From Prevotella sp. UBA2850 (GTDB taxonomy: Bacteria > Bacteroidota > Bacteroidia > Bacteroidales > Bacteroidaceae): a stretch of 64,000 bases of DNA. Every line of letters starts with the position of its first letter. Position 1 is the stretch's first letter. The notes under the pieces were generated by a model. The model was not told where the DNA came from. It saw only the letters and a program-made list of their open reading frames with translations, and ran no database searches. The stretch spans positions 1-64,000 of the forward strand of contig DEFO01000036.1 of assembly GCA_002350805.1 (NCBI GenBank), written 5' to 3'. The translations under genes and the position numbers were made by a program. Positions 36,037 through 45,887 of the stretch are shown here, piece after piece.

Positions 36037-38397
36037 ATGAAAAGGTTTATAGTAATAACCGCGGCCATAATTGTATCGCTCATGCCGGCAAGTGCACAGT
36101 CCATCTGGGACCCTGTGCATCTTGCCAACGTGAAGGCGTCGCTCGACCGACCAGCCTATGCGGCGGCATACCGTCAGCTGCTCAAGGATGCTGACCGCCA
36201 GATGACCGCCGAGCTGGTATCGGTGATGATGAAGGAGAAAACTCCTGTCAGCGGCGACAAGCACGACTACATGAGTCTCTCACGCTATTTCTGGCCCGAC
36301 CCAGCTAAGCCCGACGGACTGCCCTATGTCTCGCGCGACGGCATCTCCAATCCCGAATTGGAGCGCTACGACCGCAACAAACTGTCTGACATGGCATCAC
36401 GGGTAACCACCCTGTCGCTGGCGTGGTATCTGAGCGGCAACGAGCAGTATGCCCGTCGTGCCGTTGAGCAACTCAAGGTGTGGTTCCTCAACAAAGACAC
36501 GCGCATGAACCCCAACCTGAACTATGCGCAGGTGGCTCCCGGCCGCTACGAAGGCCGTGGCCGCTGCTATGGCGTCATCGACGGCTATTCATTTGTCGAG
36601 ATGCTCGATGCCGTACAATTGCTCGAGCAGTCGCCCTCGTTCAGCAAGCGCGACCAGAAGGCTCTGCGCTCGTGGTTCACCAAGTTCCTCGACTGGATTC
36701 TCACCAGCAAGCAGGGCATCGAGGAGGGCAACCAGCGTAACAACCACTCTATTGCCCACGATGTGCAGGTCATTGCCTATGCCCTCTATGTGGGTAATAT
36801 GAAGGTTGCCGAGCAGTATGTACGCGACTTCCCCGAGAAGCGCATCTTCGCTCAGGTCATGCCCGACGGCCGTCAGCCACAGGAGCTGCGCCGCACACTG
36901 GCATTCGGCTATTCACAGTATAATCTCTCGCACATGATCGACGTGTTCCAGATGGGCCGCCACATGGGTATCAATATCGACGATGCCGTCTCTGCCGAGG
37001 GTGCCGGTTTCTACAAGGCCATGGACTTCATGCTGCCCTATGTGGGGGTGGGCGTCGACAAGTGGCCCTATCAGCAAATCAGTGAGTGGGATTACAAGCA
37101 AAATGAGTTCTGCAAGGACCTTTACCGCGCTTGGAAGCTCAATCCCACACGCACCGACTATCTGCAGAAAGCCAAAGACCATCTGTGCATGAACTGGAGC
37201 GACCGTTTCTTCCTGCTCTACTACGAGCCCGACACTACCGACGATGCCTTTGCCTCAGCCGACACGCAGCTTCGCTACCAGCTGGCACGTGTGAAGGAAG
37301 CGCGGCAGAAAGGCACCGACAAGTCGAAGCTGATGCCCCGTTGCGTGGAGAAAGACGGCAGCCTGCGGCTCGTTGGCGAGCGCGACTGGTGCTCAGGGTT
37401 CTTCCCCGGCGAGCTGTGGCTGATGTATGAGTACAGCCACAACCGCTTCTGGCGGCAACAGGCCGTGAGCAACACATGGCTCATCGAGAACGTGAAGAAC
37501 CATCGCGGCACCCACGACTTGGGCTTTATGATGGGCAGTTCGTTTGGCAACGGCTGGCGCCTGACGGGCGAGGAGTCGTTCCGCGATGTGCTGTTACAGT
37601 CGGCCGAGAGCCTGGCCTCACGCTTCGACGAGCGCGTGGGCTGCATCCGCTCGTGGAGCTGGGGCACACCTGCCCGCTGGCAGTATGCGGTCATCATCGA
37701 CAACATGATGAACCTCGAGCTGCTTTTCGAGGCCACTCGCCTCACAGGCGACAAACGATACTACGAGATGGCTGTCAGCCACGCCAATAAAACGTTGAAG
37801 AACCACTTCCGCGATGATTTCTCATCGTATCATGTGGTCGACTACGACCCTGCTACGGGCAACGTCATCAAGCGCATCACCCATCAGGGTATTGCCGACG
37901 AGAGCGTGTGGAGCCGCGGTCAAGCATGGGGACTCTACGGGTTCACCATGTGCTACCGCTACACCCACAACGATGAGTTCCTGCAACAGGCACGCAACAT
38001 TGCCAGCTTTTTCTTCTCTCAGCCCGATATGCCGGCCGACATGATTCCCTATTGGGATATGCGCGACCCGGCTATCAAGACAGGCAAAGGGCCCGCTGCC
38101 GACGGTGGCGTTCCACGTGATGCCTCTGCAGCGGCCATCTTTGCCTCGGGACTCTACGAACTGGCCGGATATGTGCAACCCGACGAGGCACGCCGATATA
38201 TCGACATCGCCAACCGCATCATGCAAAGCCTGCAGAACCACTACCAGCCGGCTCCGCAGACGGCACAGGGATTTCTGCTACTGCACTCCACCGGCAACTA
38301 CCCGGGGGGCGACGAGATCGACGTTCCCATCAACTATGCCGACTATTATTACCTCGAGGCATTGTTGAGGAGAAAGGCGCTCAGCGCCGCACAATAA
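36037..38397 (+). CDS. two-domain enzyme: alginate-lyase-superfamily lyase fused to GH88 unsaturated uronyl hydrolase
   Basis: 786 residues with a signal peptide (ending SAQ). Residues about 20-400 resemble the PF05426 alginate-lyase barrel of PL38-like enzymes: YFWPDP, GRYEGRGRCYGVIDGY and the catalytic-type Asn236-His237 in NNHS. Residues about 420-780 are GH88: DWCSGFFPGELWLMYEYS, Asp494 in HDLGFMM, Asp555 in IDNMMNLELL and DESVWSRGQAWGLYGF. Asp494 and Asp555 are 61 residues apart, the same spacing as the catalytic pair of Bacillus unsaturated glucuronyl hydrolase (Asp88/Asp149). The lyase would create 4,5-unsaturated uronic ends and GH88 would remove them. An upstream in-frame TTG at 36031 is less likely as start. 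Confidence 0.88.
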   Translation: MKRFIVITAAIIVSLMPASAQSIWDPVHLANVKASLDRPAYAAAYRQLLKDADRQMTAELVSVMMKEKTPVSGDKHDYMSLSRYFWPDPAKPDGLPYVSRDGISNPELERYDRNKLSDMASRVTTLSLAWYLSGNEQYARRAVEQLKVWFLNKDTRMNPNLNYAQVAPGRYEGRGRCYGVIDGYSFVEMLDAVQLLEQSPSFSKRDQKALRSWFTKFLDWILTSKQGIEEGNQRNNHSIAHDVQVIAYALYVGNMKVAEQYVRDFPEKRIFAQVMPDGRQPQELRRTLAFGYSQYNLSHMIDVFQMGRHMGINIDDAVSAEGAGFYKAMDFMLPYVGVGVDKWPYQQISEWDYKQNEFCKDLYRAWKLNPTRTDYLQKAKDHLCMNWSDRFFLLYYEPDTTDDAFASADTQLRYQLARVKEARQKGTDKSKLMPRCVEKDGSLRLVGERDWCSGFFPGELWLMYEYSHNRFWRQQAVSNTWLIENVKNHRGTHDLGFMMGSSFGNGWRLTGEESFRDVLLQSAESLASRFDERVGCIRSWSWGTPARWQYAVIIDNMMNLELLFEATRLTGDKRYYEMAVSHANKTLKNHFRDDFSSYHVVDYDPATGNVIKRITHQGIADESVWSRGQAWGLYGFTMCYRYTHNDEFLQQARNIASFFFSQPDMPADMIPYWDMRDPAIKTGKGPAADGGVPRDASAAAIFASGLYELAGYVQPDEARRYIDIANRIMQSLQNHYQPAPQTAQGFLLLHSTGNYPGGDEIDVPINYADYYYLEALLRRKALSAAQ

Positions 38398-38451
38398 AAC
38401 CATTCGGGAGGAAGGATTCTGGTATTACATATTACAAAAGGATCATTGAAA

Positions 38452-40854
38452 ATGAAACACGGCATACATAAATTGTTTTTAAAGTTGAGTATTAGGTTAG
38501 TTGTAAATAAGCGCGTGTTTCTCGCCCTGATTCCTCTCCTCCCGTTCTTTTCCCACATGTCATCCATGGCTCAGCCGGCAGGCCGCGACACGGTCCGCCT
38601 CAGCCATGGTTGGCAGTTCATCCGCAACGACATGGCCAACACATGGGAGGTGTGGCGCCCCGTCAAAGCCGGTAAGCCCGAGAGCGTGCCCCTTTGGCAG
38701 GAGGTGACACTGCCCCACTGTTACAATGCCCTCGATGCCGTCGACCCCGATGTCAACTACTATCAGGGACCGGCCTGGTACCGCACGCACATCCACGTCG
38801 CCAATCCTTATCCCCAGGGCCGTACGCTGCTGGTATTTGAGGGCAGCGGACAAAAGACCGACGTCTTTATAGGCCAGCGCAAGGTGGGGTCGCATGTGGG
38901 CGGCTACGACCGCTGGCAGATCGACATCACCGACGCAGGCCACGGCGAACTGCCTCTTGCCGTGCGCTGCGACAACAGCCGCGATGTGGAGATGATTCCC
39001 TCCGACATGTCTGACTTCAACCTCTATGGCGGACTCTACCGGCCGGTCAGCCTCGTCTACCGGCCCGCAGCGGGTGTCGACGACGTGCGCATCGATGCCA
39101 CAGCCTCAGCGGTCACTGTCACCCCACTGCTGACAGGCAACTCCGACAATACGCTCATCACCCTCCGCATCTACCATCCCAACGGTAAGCTCATTCACAG
39201 CCAGCAGCAACGGGGAACAGCATGCGGTCGCCCGATGCACATCGTCATGAAGCGCCCGCAGCTGTGGAGTCCCGACACACCTTATTTATATAGATGTGAG
39301 GTCGAGGCTGTGGCCGACGGACAGCACTCCACGGTCAGCAGACATTTCGGTCTGCGCTCTTACGAGTTTCGCGAGCATGGCCCGTTCATGCTCAACGGGC
39401 AGCGGTTGCTGCTGCGCGGCACCCACCGTCACGACGACCATGCCGGCGTGGGGGCAGCCATGACCGATGAACAGACACGTCGCGAACTGCACCAGATCAA
39501 GCAGATGGGGGCCAACTTCATCCGCCTGGGACATTACCAGCAGTCGGAACTCGTGCTCCACCTGTGCGACTCACTGGGACTGCTCGTGTGGGAAGAGATT
39601 CCCTGGTGCCGTGGCGGACTCGGCGGAGAGCGCTACCGCCAGCAGGCCCGCAACATGCTGACTGCCATGATCAACCAACACCGCCATCATCCCAGCATCA
39701 TCCTCTGGGGACTGGGCAATGAAAACGACTGGCCCGGCGACTTCGCCGAGTTTGAGCAAGACTCCATCCGCGCCTTCATGAGTGAGCTCAACACACTGGC
39801 CCATCAGCTCGACAACTCCCGTCTCACCACCATCCGCCGCTGCGACTTCTGCAGCGATATCACCGATGTCTACAGTCCCAGCATCTGGGCAGGATGGTAC
39901 AGTCGCAGATACACCAACTACCGCGAGATGTCACAGCAGGCCATCGCCCGCCATCCCCGTTTTTTCCATGCCGAGTGGGGCGGCGACAGCCATGCCGGCC
40001 GGCATACCGAATACCCCACTGCCGACGGACGGATGCCCGCCGACACCGAGGCCGGCGACCGCAATGGCGACTGGTCGGAATCATACATCGTCAGACTCTT
40101 CGACTGGCATCTCAAGGAACAGCAGTCGATGGACAGCCTCACAGGCAGCGCCTTCTGGACCTTCAAGGACTTCTCCACCCCACTCCGTCCCGACAACCCC
40201 ATCCCATACGTCAACCAGAAGGGGGTCGTCGAGCGCGACGGAACACCCAAGGAGAGCTATTACGTATTCCAGTCTTACTGGAGCAAACAGCCCATGCTCC
40301 ACATCTACGGTCACTCATGGCCCGTGCGCTGGGGCAAGGCAGGACAGACGCGCGAAGTGCTGGTCTACAGCAACTGCCCTGAAGTAGAGCTGTTTGTCAA
40401 TGGCCATTCTGCTGGCCGTCGCCAGCGTCGTACGGCCGACTTCCCTGCCCAGGGCTTCCACTGGAATGTCTGCTTCCGCGAGGGAACCAATGTGGTTCGT
40501 GCCGTGGCTGGCAAGCTCACCGATGAGATAACCTTCGACTACCAAACTGCCACATGGGGCGCCCCTGCCGAGGTACGGCTGAGGACACTCGACGAACAAG
40601 GTGACACTCTTTTGGTTGAGGCGCAGCTATACGACGCAAAGGGCATACGGTGCCTCGATGCCGCCAACCGCATCACCTTCTCTGTCGCAGGCGACGCACA
40701 ACTGCTTGACAATCAAGGCACCAGCACGGGTACCCGTCGCATACAAGCCGCCAACGGCCGTGCCCTGATGCGCATTCACCGCTCAGGAGCGTGCGCCGTG
40801 GGAGCCACCGCCGAGGATGTCAGCCGCTCCGGTCTGCTTGTTTTGCCCGAATAA
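38452..40854 (+). CDS. GH2-family glycoside hydrolase (beta-galactosidase/beta-glucuronidase type)
   Basis: 800 residues, exported (hydrophobic signal around residues 22-38 after a long basic N-terminus). The order is GH2 sugar-binding jelly roll (about 45-210), Ig-like domain (about 215-310), TIM barrel (about 315-600) and a C-terminal Ig-like DUF4982-type domain. Catalytic residues are visible: acid/base Glu424 in GLGNEND and nucleophile Glu508 in HAEWGGD. The exact sugar (galactose or glucuronic acid) cannot be fixed. A TTG at 38446 is in frame, but ATG 38452 is preferred. It is the last enzyme of the locus. Confidence 0.9.
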   Translation: MKHGIHKLFLKLSIRLVVNKRVFLALIPLLPFFSHMSSMAQPAGRDTVRLSHGWQFIRNDMANTWEVWRPVKAGKPESVPLWQEVTLPHCYNALDAVDPDVNYYQGPAWYRTHIHVANPYPQGRTLLVFEGSGQKTDVFIGQRKVGSHVGGYDRWQIDITDAGHGELPLAVRCDNSRDVEMIPSDMSDFNLYGGLYRPVSLVYRPAAGVDDVRIDATASAVTVTPLLTGNSDNTLITLRIYHPNGKLIHSQQQRGTACGRPMHIVMKRPQLWSPDTPYLYRCEVEAVADGQHSTVSRHFGLRSYEFREHGPFMLNGQRLLLRGTHRHDDHAGVGAAMTDEQTRRELHQIKQMGANFIRLGHYQQSELVLHLCDSLGLLVWEEIPWCRGGLGGERYRQQARNMLTAMINQHRHHPSIILWGLGNENDWPGDFAEFEQDSIRAFMSELNTLAHQLDNSRLTTIRRCDFCSDITDVYSPSIWAGWYSRRYTNYREMSQQAIARHPRFFHAEWGGDSHAGRHTEYPTADGRMPADTEAGDRNGDWSESYIVRLFDWHLKEQQSMDSLTGSAFWTFKDFSTPLRPDNPIPYVNQKGVVERDGTPKESYYVFQSYWSKQPMLHIYGHSWPVRWGKAGQTREVLVYSNCPEVELFVNGHSAGRRQRRTADFPAQGFHWNVCFREGTNVVRAVAGKLTDEITFDYQTATWGAPAEVRLRTLDEQGDTLLVEAQLYDAKGIRCLDAANRITFSVAGDAQLLDNQGTSTGTRRIQAANGRALMRIHRSGACAVGATAEDVSRSGLLVLPE

Positions 40855-41063
40855 TGACCGAGGTCCCTAATTCTTTCAGCCACAAATAACAAAACTAGTA
40901 AAACCAGGACCACCAGGAAAATGTCTCACCGAGGTCCTGTACGGTGCGGCATTGCCGCATCGATTCCCCATTCTCCCCCATCTACACCCCCTGTTTCATC
41001 CCTGAATTGAAAGAAACAACACAAAAAATAGGCGAAATGGAATGAGTTTTGAATGAAAAATGC

Positions 41064-41071
41064 TAACTTTG
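41064..41071 (+). promoter_or_regulatory. -7 box (TAACTTTG) of the phosphatase/kinase gene
   Basis: Full TAnnTTTG match. An in-frame ATG at 41053 lies upstream of it and so would not be transcribed from here, pushing the true start to 41089 or, better, 41137. The spacer 40855-41063 otherwise holds two copies of ACCGAGGTCC about 70 bases apart and a short GC palindrome (TGCGGCATTGCCGCA). Confidence 0.6.
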
Positions 41072-41136
41072 TAGTCGATAGGCATTCTATGCCTTTCAAG
41101 CAGCTATTCACTCATCATCACAAAACCCTTTTTCCT

Positions 41137-43422
41137 ATGGACCAAAATACTTCGGCTTTTAACACAGGTGACCAGCCACGCAGCAAACGCGGACTCATCG
41201 TTCTGCTGATACCGGGATTACTGTTAGGCCTGACCCTGGCCATCTTTTATTATTTCTCTTACGATGGTATCCGCAAGGACGTGAAGCAACGGGCGGAAAG
41301 CGAACTGCGCGAGACGAGCCTCAAGATCAAGAGCATCATGTCGGTCGTCGAGGTGGCTGCCAACAACATCTCGTGGGCGGTCGAGGGCGACCTGAGGAAT
41401 GCCGACGATATGTACCTGATTCTGGAGAAGTTGGTGAGCGACAATAAGAACATCATCGGAGCGGGCATTGGCTTCGTTGAGAACTACTACCCGCAAAAAG
41501 GGCGCTGGTTTGAGCCCTATGTGGTGAGAAACATCAACAACCGCATGGAGTGCAAGCAGGTAGGCTCTGCCCAGCACGACTATCTGAAGATGGACTGGTT
41601 CACGAGCGCCATCACCTCCGACAGTTGCAGGTGGAGTGAGCCTTACTTCGACGACAGTGGAGCAGGCACGCTGGTAGCCACCTATACCCATCCGTTGCAC
41701 GACAAGACAGGACGGGTGGTGGCCGTGCTGGGTGCTGACGTATCGCTCGACTGGCTGAGCCATATCATCAACGACGACCACGGTTACCCCTCTGAGAATA
41801 TCGTGCTATCGCGGCAAGGCCAGATTATGGCATGTCCCGTAGAGAGCTTGGTGATGCGTAAGAACGCCCTAGAGGTGTCTGACAAAATGAACGACACGAT
41901 GGCCACCGAGGTGAACCGCCGCATGATAGCCGGTGAGAAAGGCGAGCTGACGGTACACAACGACCTGGGCGAGAAAACCTATGTCTACTTCGCTCCTATT
42001 GACGACACGACAGGATGGTCGATGGCCATCATCTGCAAAGATAAGGAGATCTACCGCAGTCTGCGCACCGTGGGCTTCAACCTGATGCTGCTCATGCTCT
42101 TCGGCCTAGCCCTGCTGGGATATATCTTGTGGCGGGCGGCACGGCAGCTGAAGCGCATACAGACCATTCACACGGAGAAAGAGCGCATCGCCAGCGAGCT
42201 GCGCATTGCCAGCGGCATTCAAAATTCCATGATTCCGAAGACATTCCCGCCCTACCCCGACCGCGACGACGTGGAGATTTTCGGTGTGTTGGAGCCGGCC
42301 AAAGAGGTGGGCGGCGACCTGTACGACTTCTTCATCCGCGACGAGAAACTGTTCTTCTGCATCGGCGACGTCAGCGGGAAAGGAGTGCCGGCATCGCTGG
42401 TGATGGCCGTTACACGATCGCAGTTCCGCACCATCTCGGCACATGAGTCGAATGCGGCACGCATCACCGAACTGATGAATGAGTCGATGGCCAACATGAA
42501 CGAATCGTCGATGTTTGTTACGTTCTTCATCGGGGTGCTCGACCTGCCCACAGGACGGCTGCGCTACTGCAATGCCGGACACGACGCACCCATACTCATC
42601 ACCCCGGCAGGAGCCGATGCCACCGAGGAGAAAGTGAATCATGTAGAGTTGCTGCCCGTAGTGCCCAACGTGCCTATTGGCATCATTGCCGACCATAAAT
42701 TCGAGGGACAAGAGACCGTTATATCCCCCCAGACCACCATATTCTTATATACCGACGGACTGACCGAGGCCGAGGACGCCTCGCACCAGCAGTTCGGCAG
42801 GAAGCGTGTCTTCAAGGTAGCCGAGGTCATGAAGGAGGGAAAACAGGATGCCAGCGAGCGGTCGACGTTGGAGCATAACGTGAGCGACATGAACAACGCC
42901 GTGAAAGCGTTCGTGGGCGATGCCGAGCAGAGCGACGACCTGACGATGCTCTTCATCCAGTATACCAAGAAGCAACGGCCTTTGCGACTGAAACGAAGCA
43001 TCACCCTGCCCAACGATGTGCAAACCATCCCCGACCTCAACAGATTTGTCGAACAGGTTGCCGAGGAACTGGGTTACGACATGTCGGCAACCATGAACCT
43101 CAACCTCGCCCTCGAAGAGGCAGTGGTCAATGTGATGAACTATGCCTATCCGCCGGGCACCGAGGGCGAAGTGAATATAGCTGCCGAAGCCAACGACCTG
43201 CGACTGAAGTTCATCATCACCGACAACGGTGTTCCCTTCGATCCCACCGCCAAAGAAGATGCCGACACGACCTTGTCGGCTGAGGACAGACCCATTGGCG
43301 GACTGGGCATCTATCTTGTACGACAGTTGATGGACTCGATGAACTACGAGCGCTTAAACGGACAAAACATACTGACGCTCAGAAAGAAGCTCGAGGTCAA
43401 TCTGCCGTCGGCAAATGCATAA
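41137..43422 (+). CDS. membrane sensor with SpoIIE/RsbU phosphatase and RsbW-like kinase domain
   Basis: 761 residues. A transmembrane helix (about 25-45), a periplasmic Cache-like sensor (about 50-300), a second helix (about 313-333), a coiled linker, a PP2C-type SpoIIE domain (about 370-600, with VGGDLYDFF, CIGDVSGKGVPASLVM, YCNAGHDAP and LYTDGLTEA) and a C-terminal HATPase_c_2 domain (about 630-755, with NLALEEAVVNVMNYAYPPG and GLGIYLV). Both sides of an RsbU/RsbW partner switch are in one chain, which would dephosphorylate and phosphorylate a STAS anti-anti-sigma-type protein. No STAS gene is in this window. The start choice follows the -7 box at 41064. Confidence 0.88.
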   Translation: MDQNTSAFNTGDQPRSKRGLIVLLIPGLLLGLTLAIFYYFSYDGIRKDVKQRAESELRETSLKIKSIMSVVEVAANNISWAVEGDLRNADDMYLILEKLVSDNKNIIGAGIGFVENYYPQKGRWFEPYVVRNINNRMECKQVGSAQHDYLKMDWFTSAITSDSCRWSEPYFDDSGAGTLVATYTHPLHDKTGRVVAVLGADVSLDWLSHIINDDHGYPSENIVLSRQGQIMACPVESLVMRKNALEVSDKMNDTMATEVNRRMIAGEKGELTVHNDLGEKTYVYFAPIDDTTGWSMAIICKDKEIYRSLRTVGFNLMLLMLFGLALLGYILWRAARQLKRIQTIHTEKERIASELRIASGIQNSMIPKTFPPYPDRDDVEIFGVLEPAKEVGGDLYDFFIRDEKLFFCIGDVSGKGVPASLVMAVTRSQFRTISAHESNAARITELMNESMANMNESSMFVTFFIGVLDLPTGRLRYCNAGHDAPILITPAGADATEEKVNHVELLPVVPNVPIGIIADHKFEGQETVISPQTTIFLYTDGLTEAEDASHQQFGRKRVFKVAEVMKEGKQDASERSTLEHNVSDMNNAVKAFVGDAEQSDDLTMLFIQYTKKQRPLRLKRSITLPNDVQTIPDLNRFVEQVAEELGYDMSATMNLNLALEEAVVNVMNYAYPPGTEGEVNIAAEANDLRLKFIITDNGVPFDPTAKEDADTTLSAEDRPIGGLGIYLVRQLMDSMNYERLNGQNILTLRKKLEVNLPSANA

Positions 43423-43475
43423 CCATCGGACCACCACAGCGGTTCGATGGATGATTCCAACAAAAAAGCAAACGA

Positions 43476-45809
43476 ATGACTCACCGACAATCGACAGCCT
43501 TCATCGGCATCCTGCTGCTGGGTCTTCAGCTTTGTCTGACGGCTCAGGCGCAAAACATCTCGCTCGATGCCAGCCATCCCATTGTGATCAGGGGCGCATC
43601 ATTTGGCTATGACGGACAAACCATTGCCCTCAACGAGCATAGTATCTTGGTGAATGGGCACATCAACGGCGGCCATGAGATGCCTCCCTATGTGTTTTCC
43701 ACCTTTCAAGATGCCATGCACCACGTGCAACAGGTGACCGACGGACAGACCATCAGGGTCTATCTGGCGCCCTACGTATATTGGGTCGACAACCCTGACA
43801 CGCCGGAAGTGGTAGAAGGGAAGAATGGTCGTGAGCCTTTTGGCATGACCATCCGATACAAAAAGCTCCATCTCATCGGACTGACACCCGATGCCAGCCG
43901 TGTAGTCCTGGCTTCGCAACGAGGACAGACGCAGGGAGCAATAGGCAATTTCACCATGTTTGATTTCCACGTTGACAGCCTGTGGGTGAGCCATCTCACC
44001 ATGGGTAATTATTGTAATGTGGACCTCGACTATCCCTTATTGCCAGCCTTGAACAGGAAGAAACGCGGTGAGGCCATCACACAGGCCCATGTGGGTTATG
44101 TGCACGGTGCCTATCTGTCGGCCCGGAACGTACGGTTCATCAGCCGGCTGAACCTCAATCCGTTGAACGGCGCGGCCACCTCAGCATACGATAGTTGCCA
44201 CTTCGAGTGCACCGATGATGCGCTGAACGGCACCGCCACCTACCGCCATTGCGACATCGACCTGTACGGACAGAAACCGTTTTGGAGCACTTTCGGACAA
44301 GGTGCCACCTTCATCGACTGCGACTTCTACGTAAAGAGCGACAACCGTGAGATGTATTTCTGTAAACAAGGCGGACCGCTGACACTGATTCGTTGCCGCT
44401 ATCATGCCCCTGAGGACACTTACCTGGGATGGACAGCCTATCCGCAACCATGGATGCGATGCTATCAGCAAGATTTCACGATGAACGGCCAGCCGTATGT
44501 CATTGGCAACCGGCAGCCGCAGAACTCGGTTGTGATGGATGGCAACCGGCCATTGGACGGTCCTATGTTTTTGAATATTGACAAGCATGAAGCCACCTTG
44601 GTGACGGGCGGAGAGTCATTATGCTTGCATGCTGGCTCTGCCGACGAGCACATCAGATGGGAAGTGCCTGCGCAGTATGTCGGGTATGTGCAGTTATCGG
44701 CGACAGAAGGCACATCGATAGAGGTCAAAGCTATAAATAACACCGATGAAATGGCTGTTTTTTGCATTTCAGCCCATGCTGACGACGGGCGCGAGGCTGC
44801 TTGTCTGCTGAAGGTCAAGCCATCGGTACTGCCCCCACCCGCCATAGTTGAACATCCCCACATACGCATAGAACAGGGCGCTGCATGGCTCGACTATCGT
44901 CTCCGACTGCAAGGAGCCACCGACCTGTCGGCCATCGTGTGGTATGCCGACGGGCGCCCGATAGGTGTGGGCAATGGCATCACACTGACCGACGGTGAGA
45001 CTGGACGACGGCTGAAGGCCCGGCTACAACCCTGTTCCAGCCGGAGCAGCACAGGCGAATGGACGGAGACGAAAGGAAAAGGTACGCGCGTGAAGGCAAG
45101 ACAAGTGACAGAACATCGTAAGATGGACACCGACTTCAGCCATTTCTATTGTGACTGGCAACCGGAGATAGCAGAGGGCGGGTGGACAGTAGACGGCTAT
45201 AAGCCTGCCGACACAGCAGCATTTCCCTGGAGTTTCGACCGGCAGAAACCCATGTGGGAATATGGCGAGGGATACAATGGTGCCGTGGGAAGTGGACTCC
45301 TGCAGGCACAACGGGGAGCCAGAATGATGTACACACCCGTGGAAGATAAATATGGAGATATGTCGTTGACATTGAGAGTAGACCCCACAAAAACCGCAGG
45401 ACAAGGATTCGGCTCTGCCACCGGACAATATATGGACGTGTGTCTGAAGTTCGACACGCATACCCTCACTGGCTACGGACTGCGCATCATCCGCACGGTG
45501 AAACATGCCAAGGCCGTCGATTTCTATCTCGTGCGGTATGAAAACGGCCACATCACAGCCATTTCCGACCCCGTATCGGCCACCTGCTATCGCACAGGAT
45601 GCACCATCAGCCTGAAGGTGAAGGGTACCAAACTGACCGCACATGTGGAAACAGAAACGCCCCAACCTGCCGACGCTCAGTTGCCGCATGTGGTAGACCT
45701 CACTGCCGACATCACACCCAATGCTTTTGGTGGCATCGCCATACAGCATACCGGCTCATGTGGCGAAAGCACCACCATGCTTCACCGGCTGACAGTAGAT
45801 TGGCAGTGA
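43476..45809 (+). CDS. secreted right-handed beta-helix protein, pectinesterase/pectate-lyase-like, with C-terminal lectin-like domain
   Basis: 777 residues with a clear signal peptide (ending AQAQ). Residues about 45-360 show the start typical of pectinesterase-like helices (STFQDAMHHVQQVTDGQTIRVYLAP, given here in part as FQDAMHHVQQVTDG and IRVYLAP) and beta-helix rungs (FTMFDFHVDSLWVSHLTMG, YLSARNVRFISR, FIDCDFYVKSD). An Ig-like segment (about 385-500) follows, then a beta-sandwich (about 550-777) resembling LamG/DUF1080 folds. I see no complete CE8 catalytic set, so activity is unknown. It starts 53 bases after the phosphatase/kinase gene and may be cotranscribed. Confidence 0.65.
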   Translation: MTHRQSTAFIGILLLGLQLCLTAQAQNISLDASHPIVIRGASFGYDGQTIALNEHSILVNGHINGGHEMPPYVFSTFQDAMHHVQQVTDGQTIRVYLAPYVYWVDNPDTPEVVEGKNGREPFGMTIRYKKLHLIGLTPDASRVVLASQRGQTQGAIGNFTMFDFHVDSLWVSHLTMGNYCNVDLDYPLLPALNRKKRGEAITQAHVGYVHGAYLSARNVRFISRLNLNPLNGAATSAYDSCHFECTDDALNGTATYRHCDIDLYGQKPFWSTFGQGATFIDCDFYVKSDNREMYFCKQGGPLTLIRCRYHAPEDTYLGWTAYPQPWMRCYQQDFTMNGQPYVIGNRQPQNSVVMDGNRPLDGPMFLNIDKHEATLVTGGESLCLHAGSADEHIRWEVPAQYVGYVQLSATEGTSIEVKAINNTDEMAVFCISAHADDGREAACLLKVKPSVLPPPAIVEHPHIRIEQGAAWLDYRLRLQGATDLSAIVWYADGRPIGVGNGITLTDGETGRRLKARLQPCSSRSSTGEWTETKGKGTRVKARQVTEHRKMDTDFSHFYCDWQPEIAEGGWTVDGYKPADTAAFPWSFDRQKPMWEYGEGYNGAVGSGLLQAQRGARMMYTPVEDKYGDMSLTLRVDPTKTAGQGFGSATGQYMDVCLKFDTHTLTGYGLRIIRTVKHAKAVDFYLVRYENGHITAISDPVSATCYRTGCTISLKVKGTKLTAHVETETPQPADAQLPHVVDLTADITPNAFGGIAIQHTGSCGESTTMLHRLTVDWQ

Positions 45810-45887
45810 TAAAGAAAAAAAGTGGTGAATCCATGCAAGGTTTTCTGAACTGTTGTGTTTAAGGGGTAAACAACATAAAGAAAAGTA

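Noticed and set aside
40925..40975. Possible terminator with TGCGGCA palindrome
   Set aside because: The stem would have almost no loop and there is no T-run; kept only as a remark.
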